64,000 nucleotides of DNA from Haloarcula litorea (GCF_029338195.1 NZ_CP119781.1:124001-188000); one strand, 5' to 3'. Positions 30,079 to 39,165 are shown, counted from the first letter of the stretch. Numbers and translations: made by a program. The notes: generated from the letters alone by a model not told the origin.

Positions 30079-31074
30079 TTACGTCGCCGAAAGCCGGCAC
30101 CAGAAGCCAGTGTTGTCGTCGCGAAGCTCGCACACCGCAGCCAACAGGATCGCACCACTCACGACGACGGTCGCGCCGAAGATGAGCACGATACTCACGG
30201 TGTTGAGTACGCCGATGTCTAAGGCGGTGCCGACGCGTTTGGCGGCGACAGCGACGCTACCTGCGAGTAGCATCGTCGCGAAGTACCCCTTAATGTCGTC
30301 CTCGTCGACGAGGTTCGAGACGCCCGCGCCGATGCGCGCACCGAGCGCGCTGCCGGCGAGCAACGTCGCCACGACGGGAATCGCGACGAACCCGTCCCGG
30401 GCGTAGACGAACGCGCCGAAAGCACCCGAAATCGTGATTTGGAGGATGTCCGTCCCGACGGCGATGGCAGCCGGTACGCCCAGCCCGTACATCATCGCGG
30501 GCATCAGCAAGAAGCCCCCGCCGACGCCTAGGAGCCCGGAGAGGATACCGACGACCAGTCCGATGCCGAAGATGATACTCGCCGACACACGGACGTCACC
30601 GCGGAGCGTCACCATCGGCGGGATTTCCAGTGCCTGCACGCGCTCTGAGAGGTCGACGCTCGTCGAGGACGTCCCCGTAGCGCGGGCGTCGCGCAGCGTG
30701 AACAGGCCAACTGTTGCGAGCAGGCCGACGTACGCGACGCTGATGACGAGGTCGGCGTTGCCTGCCGCGTGGAGGGCGTCGACGACGCGCTTGCCGGCTT
30801 CGATGCCGAGCGTCATCGCGACGGTCGTGATGACTGCGAGTTTGTAGTCGACGTGGCCGTGGTCCCGGTGGCGGAGCGCGCCGATGACGCTCGTCCCGAA
30901 CACGAACGCGAGCCCGCTACCGACGGCGACCCGCGACGGGTAGCCCATCACGAGGAGGGCGGGCGTGACAAGGAACGACCCGCCCATCCCGAAGAATCCG
31001 AACAGGATACCGATGAGCAGCCCGAATCCGACAAAGAAGCCAACGAGCAGCAGACTCATCCCAAGCAGTTCCAC
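30079..31074 (-). CDS. TauE/SafE-family sulfite/sulfur-compound exporter
   Basis: A 331-residue protein with about eight transmembrane segments and the duplicated TauE signature: GILFGFFGMGGSFLVTPALLV in the first half and GILSGLLGVGGGFLLMPAMMY in the second. These transporters export sulfite, sulfoacetate or related anions. In a persulfide oxidation island, export of the sulfite product is the likely role. It starts with GTG at 31074, 3 nt after the stop of the 49-residue membrane protein gene, so the two form one operon. Confidence 0.88.
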   Translation of the reverse strand: MELLGMSLLLVGFFVGFGLLIGILFGFFGMGGSFLVTPALLVMGYPSRVAVGSGLAFVFGTSVIGALRHRDHGHVDYKLAVITTVAMTLGIEAGKRVVDALHAAGNADLVISVAYVGLLATVGLFTLRDARATGTSSTSVDLSERVQALEIPPMVTLRGDVRVSASIIFGIGLVVGILSGLLGVGGGFLLMPAMMYGLGVPAAIAVGTDILQITISGAFGAFVYARDGFVAIPVVATLLAGSALGARIGAGVSNLVDEDDIKGYFATMLLAGSVAVAAKRVGTALDIGVLNTVSIVLIFGATVVVSGAILLAAVCELRDDNTGFWCRLSAT

Positions 31075-31077
31075 AGC

Positions 31078-31227
31078 TTACTCACCTCCGAGCGCTCGCT
31101 TCACGTTCGGACCGAGCGCCTTCGTAACGACGCCGTAGCCGACGTGGAGGACCATCGCTTCGAGCAACACGGCGCCGATCAGTCCAGCTGCTTGTACGGT
31201 CGAAGGGAGCGACAGCGTGTCGATCAT
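31078..31227 (-). CDS. 49-residue membrane protein coupled to TauE
   Basis: A short gene, ATG at 31227 and TAA at 31078-31080, encoding MIDTLSLPSTVQAAGLIGAV and continuing through a single hydrophobic helix (LLEAMVLHVGYGVV) to a basic end. Its stop is 3 nt before the TauE start, and the AGTATTGTGC motif stands about 100 nt upstream. Small single-TM proteins next to TauE occur in haloarchaea (I recall a DUF7512-type family). It is probably an accessory subunit of the exporter. Confidence 0.65.
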   Translation of the reverse strand: MIDTLSLPSTVQAAGLIGAVLLEAMVLHVGYGVVTKALGPNVKRALGGE

Positions 31228-31325
31228 CTCCGCGCCCCACCTCCTCGAGACAGATTTGTGCGAATCATACTTTTCTGCACATTCACCCGTAGCCGACAGC
31301 GTGTATTAACGCTTTTGGGACGACT

Positions 31326-31335
31326 GCACAATACT
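31326..31335 (-). promoter_or_regulatory. AGTATTGTGC motif upstream of the TauE operon
   Basis: Exact AGTATTGTGC on the minus strand, about 20 nt upstream of a GTTAATAC TATA-like box. Confidence 0.6.
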
Positions 31336-31457
31336 ATTTCCGGTAGTGCTCCATAACTTATCGATGCAACACGAGTAGGTAAACAGCAAAGTGAGGGTGC
31401 GGAGGAAATCGTAGATACCGTCGAAAGAGAGGGAGAGAGCTTTCGACAGTTCAGTTA

Positions 31458-32721
31458 TCAATCGGATGCCGCAGGCGCGGGTGGCTCGTGAGTACCGAAC
31501 TCGGGATGGGTCTCCTCCATCCAGAGATACACCACAGCGCCGGACACGAACATCAGACCAGCGGTCAGATAAAACGCGGCTTCAACGTTCACGAACTCCA
31601 TCGAGAATCCGATCAGGACCGCGCCGACGGCGTAGCCGGAGTCCCGCCACATCCGGTAGACGCCCACCCGCCGAGCGCCACGTCGGATGGGCTGCGTCGC
31701 TCGGGACCGTCATTAGGTTGGGGTACAGCAGCGCCATCCCTAGACCGGAGACGCCAGCCAGCACGGCCCACGGGAGGTAACTATCGACGAGCACCATCCC
31801 GAGGACGCCTGCGCCTGCGAGGAACATCCCGGCGATGACGGGCGGGCGGCGACCGATGCGGTCCGCGAGCCCGCCGGTCGCAATCTGGAGGAAGTACATC
31901 GCGCTGTGGACCCCGACGATGACCCCGACCGCTGCGATACCGAGCCCTTGGCTCACTAAATAAAGCGGGACGGCAATCCAGAACAGCGTGTCGACGAAGT
32001 TCTCGATGTGGCCGGCCTGCGCCGCTGCGAACAGCGTCCGGTCGCCGTACGTCGCGCGCTTCAGCACCTCATTGAACGGGAGGTTCGCGTCGTGATGGTC
32101 GTCGTCACCCTCGACCTGCGCATACTGAACGGTTTCCTTAATCAGGAAGATCGAAATGAGGAACGCCAGCACGACGACGACGCCGAGGAAGTAGAACGGT
32201 TCAGGCCGTAGACTCCACTGGCCGGCGATGACGCCCGTGACCCAAGCGCCGACGGCGACGCCAGTGTAGCCGAACGCCTCGTCGATGCCGACCGCAAGAC
32301 CGCGCTGGTCGGGACTTGCGAGGTCGATCTTCGCGTTGATCGCCATACTCCAGGTCAACGCCTGGTTGATTCCCAGCAAAATGTTCCCCACCGTGATCCA
32401 ACCCCAGCTCGGGGCGAAGATGAGAATAATCGGTAGAGGAAGCGCTGTTGCCCACCCAGCGATGAGGACGGGTTTGCGACCGTACTCCTCACCCCACTTG
32501 CCGGCGTAGAGATTGAGGATCGACTTCACGACGCCAAAGGACACGACGAAGGAGCCGATCACGAGGAACGACTCGACGCCGAGGACGTCCTCCCCCAGCA
32601 CGGGTACGACGGTCCGTTCGGAGCCGATTGTCAGCCCAGTCGCGAAGACGAGCAGGACGTGCAGCGAGAACTGCCCGAGGTGTTCGCGGATTCCTTGTTC
32701 GAGTTCAGTTGTCGTAATCAT
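31458..32721 (-). pseudogene. MFS transporter, frameshifted near its 3' end
   Basis: The first frame (32721 down to about 31670) encodes twelve-TM major-facilitator sequence, including the loop motif GKWGEEYGRKPVL and the repeat GGLADRIGRRPP. At DAAHPTWRSA the frame turns into arginine-rich nonsense. The next frame continues with VGVYRMWRDSGYAVGAVLIGF to a stop at 31458. One extra base in the C-run at 31667-31669 explains the break. If corrected it gives a full-length MFS protein of about 420 residues, perhaps exporting a sulfur compound. It could be a real mutation or an assembly error. Confidence 0.8.
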
Positions 32722-32753
32722 TGGTTCTTGAGTTCAGTAGGTTCATTTGTGGG

Positions 32754-33929
32754 TTACAGTAGGAGGAACGCAGTGCCGTACGCGAGCGCGAACGAGAGGA
32801 GGAACGACCCTGCCCACGCCCCAACTGTCAGGAGAATTTTTCTGGCATCCACAGCTTCCCGACCACCAACGGCGGCACCGCTTCCGATGATGGCGCTGAC
32901 GACGATCTCGTTGAACGAGACCGGGACGCCAAGCAGCACTGCCAGCTGGGCGATCAAGAACGACGGCACGAGCGCCGAGATGGAACGCCGCGGGCCGAGC
33001 GACGAGTAGTCCTGGGCGAGCGACTTAATCATTCGCGGCGCTCCCGTCCACGAGCCGACAAGCATTCCAAGGCCGCCGCCGACGAGCACGGCGAACGTCG
33101 AAACCATCCCGACCTCGTCGAGCAGCGGCAACAACGGCCCGACGGCGAGCCCGACCTGGCTCCCGCCCGCGGAGAACGCCACGAGTGACCCGAGCGCCAG
33201 CAGCACCCTCCGCAGGCCGCCGCGTTCGTCACGGCTGACGTCCCACCAGACGACAGCCGCGACGGCTAGCGCTGCGAAGCCGGTAATACTGACTGCCGAG
33301 GTGAGCCCGTCAACTACGAGCACCTGCTGTCCGAAACCGCGGAGTGTTCCTGACGTGCCCCCCTCACCCAGGAAGCTGAACTGGACGTTCATAAGGACGG
33401 CTCCGACAAGGCCGGCGAGGACAGGAATGCTGTACCGCTCGGGGACATCGGGACGCGGGAGGAGGCTCGCGATTGTGAACGCGATACCACCACCGACGAA
33501 CGGCGTCAACATCCAGACGGCGGCGATCTGGCGGTACTTCGGCCAGACCGGCGTGCCACCGAGGGCGAGGCCGACACCGATGACGGCGCCGGTCACGGTG
33601 AACGCCGTCGCGATCGGATAGCCGGTCGTGATACCGACCGCCATCAGCCCCGCGCCCAACACGAGCACGAGGATGACGCCGGCGATCGGCAGGCTGATGC
33701 CGCCGACGAGGCCGCTCCCGATGGCTTCCGAGACGTTCCCTCCCTGCGTGACGGCGCCGGCGAAGCCGAACATGCCGACGAGGAACGCAGCCCGCATCGT
33801 CCCGATGGCGTTCGCGCCGACAGCAGGGGCGTACGGTGTTGCGCCGCTCGAGCCGGCGCCGATGACCCACGCCATGAACAGGCTGGCGAGCGCTGCACCG
33901 ACGAAGAGGGCGATGAGAGCGGGGTCCAT
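32754..33929 (-). CDS. PiT-family-like inorganic anion permease
   Basis: A 391-residue, about ten-TM protein. The two internal repeats typical of PiT transporters are visible: GANAIGTMRAAFLVGMFGFAGAVTQGG near the N-terminus and FSAGGSQVGLAVGPLLP with SWTGAPRMIKSLAQDYSSLGPRRSIS in the second half. The canonical GANDVANA is changed to GANAIGT and the second to SAGGSQVG, so the substrate may be sulfate or thiosulfate (CysP-like) rather than phosphate. It stands between MFS and YeeE/YedE genes on the same strand, consistent with sulfur-anion transport. Confidence 0.78.
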   Translation of the reverse strand: MDPALIALFVGAALASLFMAWVIGAGSSGATPYAPAVGANAIGTMRAAFLVGMFGFAGAVTQGGNVSEAIGSGLVGGISLPIAGVILVLVLGAGLMAVGITTGYPIATAFTVTGAVIGVGLALGGTPVWPKYRQIAAVWMLTPFVGGGIAFTIASLLPRPDVPERYSIPVLAGLVGAVLMNVQFSFLGEGGTSGTLRGFGQQVLVVDGLTSAVSITGFAALAVAAVVWWDVSRDERGGLRRVLLALGSLVAFSAGGSQVGLAVGPLLPLLDEVGMVSTFAVLVGGGLGMLVGSWTGAPRMIKSLAQDYSSLGPRRSISALVPSFLIAQLAVLLGVPVSFNEIVVSAIIGSGAAVGGREAVDARKILLTVGAWAGSFLLSFALAYGTAFLLL

Positions 33930-33938
33930 AGAAGTGAG

Positions 33939-34397
33939 TTAGTCTGCGCCCGTTACGGCGGTGTCACGTGCCTGGCTGCGGCTCCGCCAGTAGCCCTGGG
34001 CGTACGCGCCGAGGAACATCCCGGCGAGCGCCCAGAGAATCGTGATGTTGCCGACACCGAGGCTTGCGTACGCGGCGCCCGGACAGATGCCGGACAGCCC
34101 CCAGCCGACACCGAAGACGGCGCCGCCGACCAGGACGTTCCGGTCGAACGGTTTCAGGCGCCGCTCGTAGGGGTCACCTGTAAGGGGTGCGGCATCCCGG
34201 ATCCGTGGCAGCAGCGCGAACGCGACCCCGGAGACGATAGCGGCCCCGAACATCACGAACGGGAGGCCGAAATCGTCGAACTGGAGGAAGTTCAGCACAA
34301 CCTCTGGCCGCGCCATGTGGCTGAACCCGAGCCCGAACCCGAACACGATGCCGCCGACGAAGATCAACGGCTTGAACAGCGGATGGCGGTCACTCAT
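33939..34397 (-). CDS. YeeE/YedE-family sulfur transporter, second half
   Basis: 152 residues from the ATG at 34397. It has four hydrophobic segments with the family signatures GFGLGFSHMARPEVVLNFL and GVGWGLSGICPGAA. The Cys in GICPGA is the conserved thiosulfate-relaying residue of YeeE proteins. It is a half-size protein whose partner half is encoded immediately upstream with a 4-nt overlap. Together they would form one thiosulfate or sulfane-sulfur importer. Confidence 0.88.
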   Translation of the reverse strand: MSDRHPLFKPLIFVGGIVFGFGLGFSHMARPEVVLNFLQFDDFGLPFVMFGAAIVSGVAFALLPRIRDAAPLTGDPYERRLKPFDRNVLVGGAVFGVGWGLSGICPGAAYASLGVGNITILWALAGMFLGAYAQGYWRSRSQARDTAVTGAD

Positions 34398-34951
34398 GGG
34401 CTCACCCCCAGCGCGGCGACGACCTGTGCGGTCCCGATGGCGACGGTCAGGAACGTCACCACCCCGATCAGCGACGTCTTCGAGGCCGAACCGACGCCAC
34501 AGACGCCGTGCCCGGACGTACAGCCCTTGCCGATTCGGGTTCCGATGCCGACCAAGATGCCGCCGAGGAACAGCCGCCACGGCTGCACCTCTGTCATCCA
34601 GAGCGTCACCCCGGCAACCTCGTACAGCTGGCCGGTCGTCCCGGGTTCGTACAGCGAACTCGTGACCAGTCCGGACTGGAACGTCGCCGCGAACGCCAGC
34701 CCGCCGAGGATGATGCCGGCCGTGAACACGACCCGCCAGTCACGCGAGCCGACGTACTGCTGGAAGCGGGACTGGTCGGACACGTACGACAGCGTCGACT
34801 CCAGGAACGTACTCGCCCCGGCTGGGATACCCGTCCCGATGTAAATCAGAACGGTGCCGAGCCCGACGAGCAGTCCGCCGACGGCGTACCGACTAATCCC
34901 GTTCGGGAACAGGTCGGCGGCCGTCTGGAGCAGTACTGGATCAGTGACCAT
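34394..34951 (-). CDS. YeeE/YedE-family sulfur transporter, first half
   Basis: A 185-residue protein with five predicted TM segments and the hallmark GIGTRIGKGCTSGHGVCGVG (G-x-G-C-T-S-G-H-G-x-C-G), the conserved-cysteine motif of YeeE/YedE. Its stop overlaps the second half by 4 nt (34394-34397). The start ATG is at 34951, 8 nt after the stop of the persulfide dioxygenase-like gene, so all three are one operon: imported sulfur feeding the dioxygenase. Confidence 0.9.
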   Translation of the reverse strand: MVTDPVLLQTAADLFPNGISRYAVGGLLVGLGTVLIYIGTGIPAGASTFLESTLSYVSDQSRFQQYVGSRDWRVVFTAGIILGGLAFAATFQSGLVTSSLYEPGTTGQLYEVAGVTLWMTEVQPWRLFLGGILVGIGTRIGKGCTSGHGVCGVGSASKTSLIGVVTFLTVAIGTAQVVAALGVSP

Positions 34952-34959
34952 CGGCGTCG

Positions 34960-36153
34960 TTAGTCACCCGCGAGCGAGTCTTGGCTGGCTGCGCAGTTGT
35001 TCGGCCCGAGTTCGAGCGTGAACGCTTCCTCGTCATCGACGGCGTTCTGTCCGAGGTTCGTCGCGATGATGTCCTCGTAGTTGGCCGGCCGCGGTGGCAT
35101 GTCCGAGAGGATCAGCTCGACGAACTCTTCCTCGTCCATCGTGAGCGCGTCCATCTCGTCGACGAGCTCGCCGATGGGGGCGGTGTAGGTGCCGTCGGCA
35201 GCGGGCTCGGCGGCGTCGCTGAAGTGGGCCCCGCCGACGAGCGTGTCGTCGGGCAGGGAGAGGACGCGCTCCTGCAGTGACTCGTAGAGCATGCTCGCGG
35301 CCTCGGGGGCGCCGTCGTCACCCTCCTCGAGGTCCGGGCGGGCGACGCTCTCGACGAACAGCCCGTCGCCGGTCGCGAGCAGGCTGTCGTCGACGAGGTA
35401 GGAGGTCATCCCGGTCGTGTGGCCGGGCGTGTAGACCGCCTCGATGGTCGCGTCGCCGACCGTGAAGGTGTCGCCGTCCGCGGCCGTGGTCAGTTCGTCC
35501 GCGTACGTGACGCCACGGTCGACGGCGGCCTCGGGGATGACGCCCTCGACGCCCTCCGCGTCCAGATTCCGCACGCCCGAGATGTGGTCGGCGTGAACGT
35601 GCGTGTCCAGCGCGTACTGCAGGTCGACGCCGAGGTCGTCGGCGTCGTCGAGGTAGCGGTCGGTGAACGCCCGCAGCGGGTCGATAATCGCGGCTTCGCC
35701 GTCGTCGTAGAGGAGGTAGCCGAGACAGCCCGAGGAGGGGCGCTGGTACTGGAGGAGCGTGCCGGCGCCGTCGTAGCGCTCTACCTCGACGGCCTCGTAG
35801 ATACTCGCCCAGCCGTTCATCCCGTCCTCGAGGTGGTTCACGTCGTAGCCGCGCTCGGCGAGCGTGCCCGCGACGAACTCGCTGGCGCCGCCCTTCGCAC
35901 ACAGGACGGTCACTTCGCGGTCGTCGGGGATCTGCTCGAGGACGTCCTCGTCGATGTCGTCCTCAAGGAACTCGAAGTACGGGATGTTGATCGACGTGAC
36001 GTTTTCGCCGTCGATACGCCACTCCTCGTAGTCTGATTGCATGCGCGCGTCGAGGAGTGTGACGTCCTCGCCGGCGTCGATACGATCCTTCAGCGTCTCC
36101 GGGTCGACGGTTTCGACATCGGCATCCGGAGTCGGGAAGTCATCGGCGTTCAT
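34960..36153 (-). CDS. rhodanese-persulfide dioxygenase fusion, second copy
   Basis: A 397-residue protein, paralogous to the fusion at 25.4-26.6 kb. The rhodanese domain covers 1-120, with C85 in VLCAKGGAS. The MBL domain has THVHADH (184-190), TPGHTTG and TGDGLFVESVARPD. The C-terminal tail LELGPNNCAASQDSLAGD again holds the NNCAA motif. It heads an operon with the two YeeE/YedE halves. The AGTATTGTGT motif is 62-71 nt upstream of the start. The two copies are clearly diverged, so they may act on different sulfane carriers. Confidence 0.88.
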   Translation of the reverse strand: MNADDFPTPDADVETVDPETLKDRIDAGEDVTLLDARMQSDYEEWRIDGENVTSINIPYFEFLEDDIDEDVLEQIPDDREVTVLCAKGGASEFVAGTLAERGYDVNHLEDGMNGWASIYEAVEVERYDGAGTLLQYQRPSSGCLGYLLYDDGEAAIIDPLRAFTDRYLDDADDLGVDLQYALDTHVHADHISGVRNLDAEGVEGVIPEAAVDRGVTYADELTTAADGDTFTVGDATIEAVYTPGHTTGMTSYLVDDSLLATGDGLFVESVARPDLEEGDDGAPEAASMLYESLQERVLSLPDDTLVGGAHFSDAAEPAADGTYTAPIGELVDEMDALTMDEEEFVELILSDMPPRPANYEDIIATNLGQNAVDDEEAFTLELGPNNCAASQDSLAGD

Positions 36154-36214
36154 GTTGTGCAGTCGTTTCTACTGGGTGGACGTACAAAAGCATTTGCATA
36201 GAAGTTCCCCAACT

Positions 36215-36224
36215 ACACAATACT
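36215..36224 (-). promoter_or_regulatory. AGTATTGTGT motif upstream of the second fusion operon
   Basis: AGTATTGTGT on the minus strand, 62-71 nt before the start codon at 36153. It shares the 249-nt divergent region with the tusA operon. Confidence 0.55.
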
Positions 36225-36357
36225 GACCCGAGGTATAGACGGCCTGTTTTCCCTCAACCGCCCGGAATAAGGCATATAGGCCGAAATGTAGAGGGCCTCC
36301 CGCTATCGGGTTGTTGGAGTATTCCCAAGAACCGACAATCTTTTACTTGGGTGGAGG

Positions 36358-36366
36358 GTATTGTGC
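36358..36366 (+). promoter_or_regulatory. GTATTGTGC motif upstream of tusA-dsrE operon
   Basis: GTATTGTGC on the plus strand, 37-45 nt before the tusA start. It lies downstream of a CTTTTACTT TATA-like box, so the site overlaps the likely transcription start, unlike the other copies. Confidence 0.55.
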
Positions 36367-36402
36367 GATAGCTCCAATACAGACAAACGGAGCAGATAAC
36401 CA

Positions 36403-36648
36403 ATGAGTGCTGAATTCGACATTACGGAGACGCTAGACGTGAAAGGTGCATCGTGTCCCATGCCAGTGGTGAAAGCGAAGTCGGCCATCGACGAGCTCTC
36501 GGAGGGTGAAGTCCTCGAAGTGCTGGCGACCGACCCCGGAAGCATGAGCGACATCGACGGCTGGGCGGCCGGAACCGAGGGCGTCGAGCTCGTCGAGCAG
36601 GAGGAGGGCGACGACGTGTACAAACACTACGTCCGCAAGACGGAGTAA
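36403..36648 (+). CDS. tusA: TusA-family sulfur carrier
   Basis: An 81-residue protein with the TusA signature CPMPVVKAKSAI, whose Cys carries persulfide, followed by the usual EVLATDPGSMSDIDGWAAG. TusA passes sulfane sulfur between rhodaneses, DsrE proteins and acceptors in the cytosol. It is the first of three plus-strand genes, with 2 nt to the dsrE-like gene. A second TusA is at 40.9-41.2 kb. Confidence 0.92.
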   Translation: MSAEFDITETLDVKGASCPMPVVKAKSAIDELSEGEVLEVLATDPGSMSDIDGWAAGTEGVELVEQEEGDDVYKHYVRKTE

Positions 36649-36650
36649 CG

Positions 36651-37223
36651 ATGAGTACGGACACACCCGACGCGCCGGCCGACGACGCGCCCTCGCGTGC
36701 GGAACTGGCCGCGCGCGTCGACGAACTTGAGGACGCGCTCGCCGAAGCCACGAGCGAGGACGAAGGCAAGAAGATGAGCATCATCGCGACGAAGGGCACG
36801 CTGGACATGGCGTACCCGCCGCTCATCCTCGCTAGCACCGCGGCCGCGTTCGGCTACGAGGTGACCGTCTTCCACACGTTCTGGGGGCTGGACATCCTCC
36901 ACGAGGAGCGCTCGAAGAACCTCAAACTCAGCTCCGTCGGCAACCCCAACATGCCTGTCCCGAACGCCGTCGCGGCACTCCCGGGCATGGACCGCGTGAC
37001 GACGAAGATGATGGAGAAGAAGATCTCGGACAACGACACCGCCACCATCGAGGAGCTCATCGAGACGAGCCTCGACATGGGCGTCGAGTTCCAGGCCTGT
37101 CAGATGACCATCGACCTCATGGACTACGACGAGGACGACTTCTACGACGGTGTCACCACGGGCGTCGGCGCGGCGACCGCCCTCCAAGACATGGCCGACG
37201 CCGACATCCAGCTCCTCGTCTAA
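36651..37223 (+). CDS. DsrE/DsrF/DrsH-like sulfurtransferase
   Basis: A 190-residue protein. An N-terminal coiled extension (SRAELAARVDELEDALAEATSEDEGKKM) precedes a DsrE-fold domain: MSIIATKGTLDMAYPPLILASTAAAFGYEVTVFHTFWGLDIL, then MGVEFQACQMTIDLMDYDEDDF with the conserved Cys in ACQMT. It is the usual persulfide partner of TusA. The gene is 2 nt behind tusA and 6 nt before a HalOD1 gene, so a single transcript is almost certain. Confidence 0.9.
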   Translation: MSTDTPDAPADDAPSRAELAARVDELEDALAEATSEDEGKKMSIIATKGTLDMAYPPLILASTAAAFGYEVTVFHTFWGLDILHEERSKNLKLSSVGNPNMPVPNAVAALPGMDRVTTKMMEKKISDNDTATIEELIETSLDMGVEFQACQMTIDLMDYDEDDFYDGVTTGVGAATALQDMADADIQLLV

Positions 37224-37229
37224 ACTCAG

Positions 37230-37451
37230 ATGAACAAACTCGAGAATCCGATTCCCCAGATTGTCGATGCCGTCGCGGAGGCAGAGGGCGTCGAGCCAGT
37301 CACACTCGATCCGCCGCTAGCCGAGGTCGTCGATCCGGATGCGCTCGAAACGTTGGTCGAGGATTCAACGGCGTCTGACCTCGAAGTTCGATTCGCGTAT
37401 CGAGGTCACGACATCGTCGTCGACAACAGTGGTCGCGTGCAGGTCGACTGA
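37230..37451 (+). CDS. HalOD1-type small output domain protein
   Basis: A 73-residue protein. IPQIVDAVAEAEGVEPVTLDPPLAEVVDPDALETLVE and the closing strands LEVRFAYRGHDIVVDNSGRVQV match the HalOD1 module, a haloarchaeal domain often fused to or next to signalling proteins, with unknown partner. It is third gene of the tusA-dsrE transcript, an unexpected coupling of a signalling-type domain to sulfur relay. Confidence 0.8.
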   Translation: MNKLENPIPQIVDAVAEAEGVEPVTLDPPLAEVVDPDALETLVEDSTASDLEVRFAYRGHDIVVDNSGRVQVD

Positions 37452-37576
37452 AGCAGACAGAATTTCTTTTCGATAGCGGAATCCCCCCGACGGCCACTCC
37501 AGGAGCGCCATCCGAGTTCAACGAGTAGACGCGGAGGGAGTGTCGTAGCGGGAGGCAGCGGAGAACAGCGGTCGCG

Positions 37577-38695
37577 TCAGGTCCACTCCATTTCGAGTGC
37601 GTCCAGCAGCCGCTCGAGCTCAGCGTGAGTGTTGACCCCGTGGACCGACGCGCGGACAGCGTCCGGCGTCGGCAGGTCGCGAACCACGATTCCCTCCGAC
37701 GCGAGTCGGTCGACCGTCGCTTCGGGGTCGTCCACGTCGATTGTCACGAGTCCCGACTCGGGGTCTGCAGGACTGAGAAGCCGGTCGTCGGGAACCCCAT
37801 CGGCCAGCCGACCGGCCAATTCCTGGATTCGGGCAGCGATACGGTCGACTCCAACTTCGTCGATCGCCTCGATGGCTTCCGCTAGGGCGACGTGTGGAGC
37901 CGGGTTCGCCGAGCCGACCTCGAATCGGCGGGCGCCAGCTGCGAACTCGTAGGGGTCTGCAGTCGGCGTCTCGACGCTTCGGTATCCAACTGTGGTGGGT
38001 AGGAGGGAGTCAGCAGCTGTCCGGTCGACGTAGAGGAAGCCGCCGCCCCACAGTCCCAGCAGCCACTTGTGACCGGCCGCCGCGACGGCGTCCGCACCCC
38101 ACTCGCCGACGTCCATCGGGAGCTGTCCAGGCACCTGGACAGCGTCGACGAGCGTGAACGCACCAGCCTCGTGAGCGATGTCGACGAGGTCGGCGACGGG
38201 CAACTGGGTGCCGTGCGTCCACGTCACCGCGCTGAAACAGGCTAGGCGCGCGTCCTCGACTACCTCGGCGAAGGCGTCGAGGTCGACGCGACCGTTCTCT
38301 GTCTCGACGACGCGAACCTCGACACCCTCCTGTTCTAGGCGTTGCCACGGGAGCGTCCCGGCCGGGTGTTCGAGGTCGGTTCGAACGACGGTGTCACCGG
38401 GCTCCCAGTCGATGGCGGTCGCGACAGCGTTGATGCCCGCAGTCGTGCTCTCCGTGAGCGCGATCTCGTCGTCGTCCGCACCGACGAAGGTGGCGACGCG
38501 CTCCCGCACGCGGTCGTAGGCCTCGAACGCCACCTCGTAGGGGTCGTTTCGCGTGCTCGTCTCGTACTCGTGTGACCGTACGAACTCGTCAGCAGCCTCG
38601 ACAACGTACCGTGGACTCGGCCCGTGAGCGCCGAAATTCAGGTAGACGTCCTCGTGCAGCGCGGGCGTGTCGGCGCGAAGTTCTCTCGGGTTCAT
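37577..38695 (-). CDS. class V aminotransferase / cysteine desulfurase-like
   Basis: A 372-residue PLP enzyme. The segments STTAGINAVATAIDW, FSAVTWTHGTQLPVADL (substrate region) and VDAVQVPGQLPMDV lead to the PLP-lysine AAGHKWLLGLWGGGFLYV. The C-terminus is the usual small domain. It is related to SufS/CsdA and isopenicillin N epimerase-like enzymes. No clear active-site Cys loop is present, so desulfurase activity is uncertain. It shares the strand with the thioredoxin gene 15 nt upstream of it, in line with sulfur-amino-acid metabolism. Confidence 0.85.
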   Translation of the reverse strand: MNPRELRADTPALHEDVYLNFGAHGPSPRYVVEAADEFVRSHEYETSTRNDPYEVAFEAYDRVRERVATFVGADDDEIALTESTTAGINAVATAIDWEPGDTVVRTDLEHPAGTLPWQRLEQEGVEVRVVETENGRVDLDAFAEVVEDARLACFSAVTWTHGTQLPVADLVDIAHEAGAFTLVDAVQVPGQLPMDVGEWGADAVAAAGHKWLLGLWGGGFLYVDRTAADSLLPTTVGYRSVETPTADPYEFAAGARRFEVGSANPAPHVALAEAIEAIDEVGVDRIAARIQELAGRLADGVPDDRLLSPADPESGLVTIDVDDPEATVDRLASEGIVVRDLPTPDAVRASVHGVNTHAELERLLDALEMEWT

Positions 38696-38710
38696 CTCGT
38701 TGTCGGTGAG

Positions 38711-39049
38711 TTAGTCCCGATACCGGGCAATCAGGTCGCGGAGCGTCTGTTCGTTCTGGCCGCCGCGAAGCTGTTTCACCGGTTTCCCGTCGGCGAAGAG
38801 GACGAACGTGGGCGTGCTCTGGGCACCGAACTCGATCGCCGTCTCGAGGTTCGACTCGATGTCGATCGTCAGCACCGTCGCGTCAGTGTCTTCCGCGAGG
38901 GCTTCGAGAACCGGCTTCATCCGCTTGCAGGTGCCACACCACTCCGTGTAGAACTCCACGAGCGCGACGCTACTGTCTTCGACGACCGTTTCGAGGTCGT
39001 CGTCATCAAGCGAAACCACGCGGTCCGTCTTCGCTGTCTGCGTTGCCAT
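38711..39049 (-). CDS. thioredoxin
   Basis: A 112-residue thioredoxin with WCGTC (EFYTEWCGTCKRMKP) in place of WCGPC, and cis-Pro STPTFVLFADG. The Thr for Pro substitution raises or shifts the redox potential in known thioredoxins. It precedes the aminotransferase on one transcript. The promoter has GTATTGTATTGTGTGG about 44-58 nt upstream and a CTATTAAAC box. Confidence 0.9.
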   Translation of the reverse strand: MATQTAKTDRVVSLDDDDLETVVEDSSVALVEFYTEWCGTCKRMKPVLEALAEDTDATVLTIDIESNLETAIEFGAQSTPTFVLFADGKPVKQLRGGQNEQTLRDLIARYRD

Positions 39050-39092
39050 TACCAGCCTCTACGCACCCGGTGTTTAATAGTCTTGGGCCTGC

Positions 39093-39107
39093 CACACAAT
39101 ACAATAC
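39093..39107 (-). promoter_or_regulatory. GTATTGTATTGTGTG motif upstream of thioredoxin
   Basis: On the minus strand GTATTGTATTGTGTG shows the motif with a duplicated GTATT step, about 15 nt upstream of a CTATTAAAC TATA-like box. Confidence 0.55.
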
Positions 39108-39165
39108 GGTACGGTCACTCCCCGTCTACATCGACCGGGAAAGTGGCCCGCCTCGGAGAGAGCGG

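Noticed and set aside
32754-33929. Calling the PiT-like protein a phosphate transporter
   Set aside because: The canonical GANDVANA motifs are changed and all neighbours concern sulfur, so the substrate is left open.
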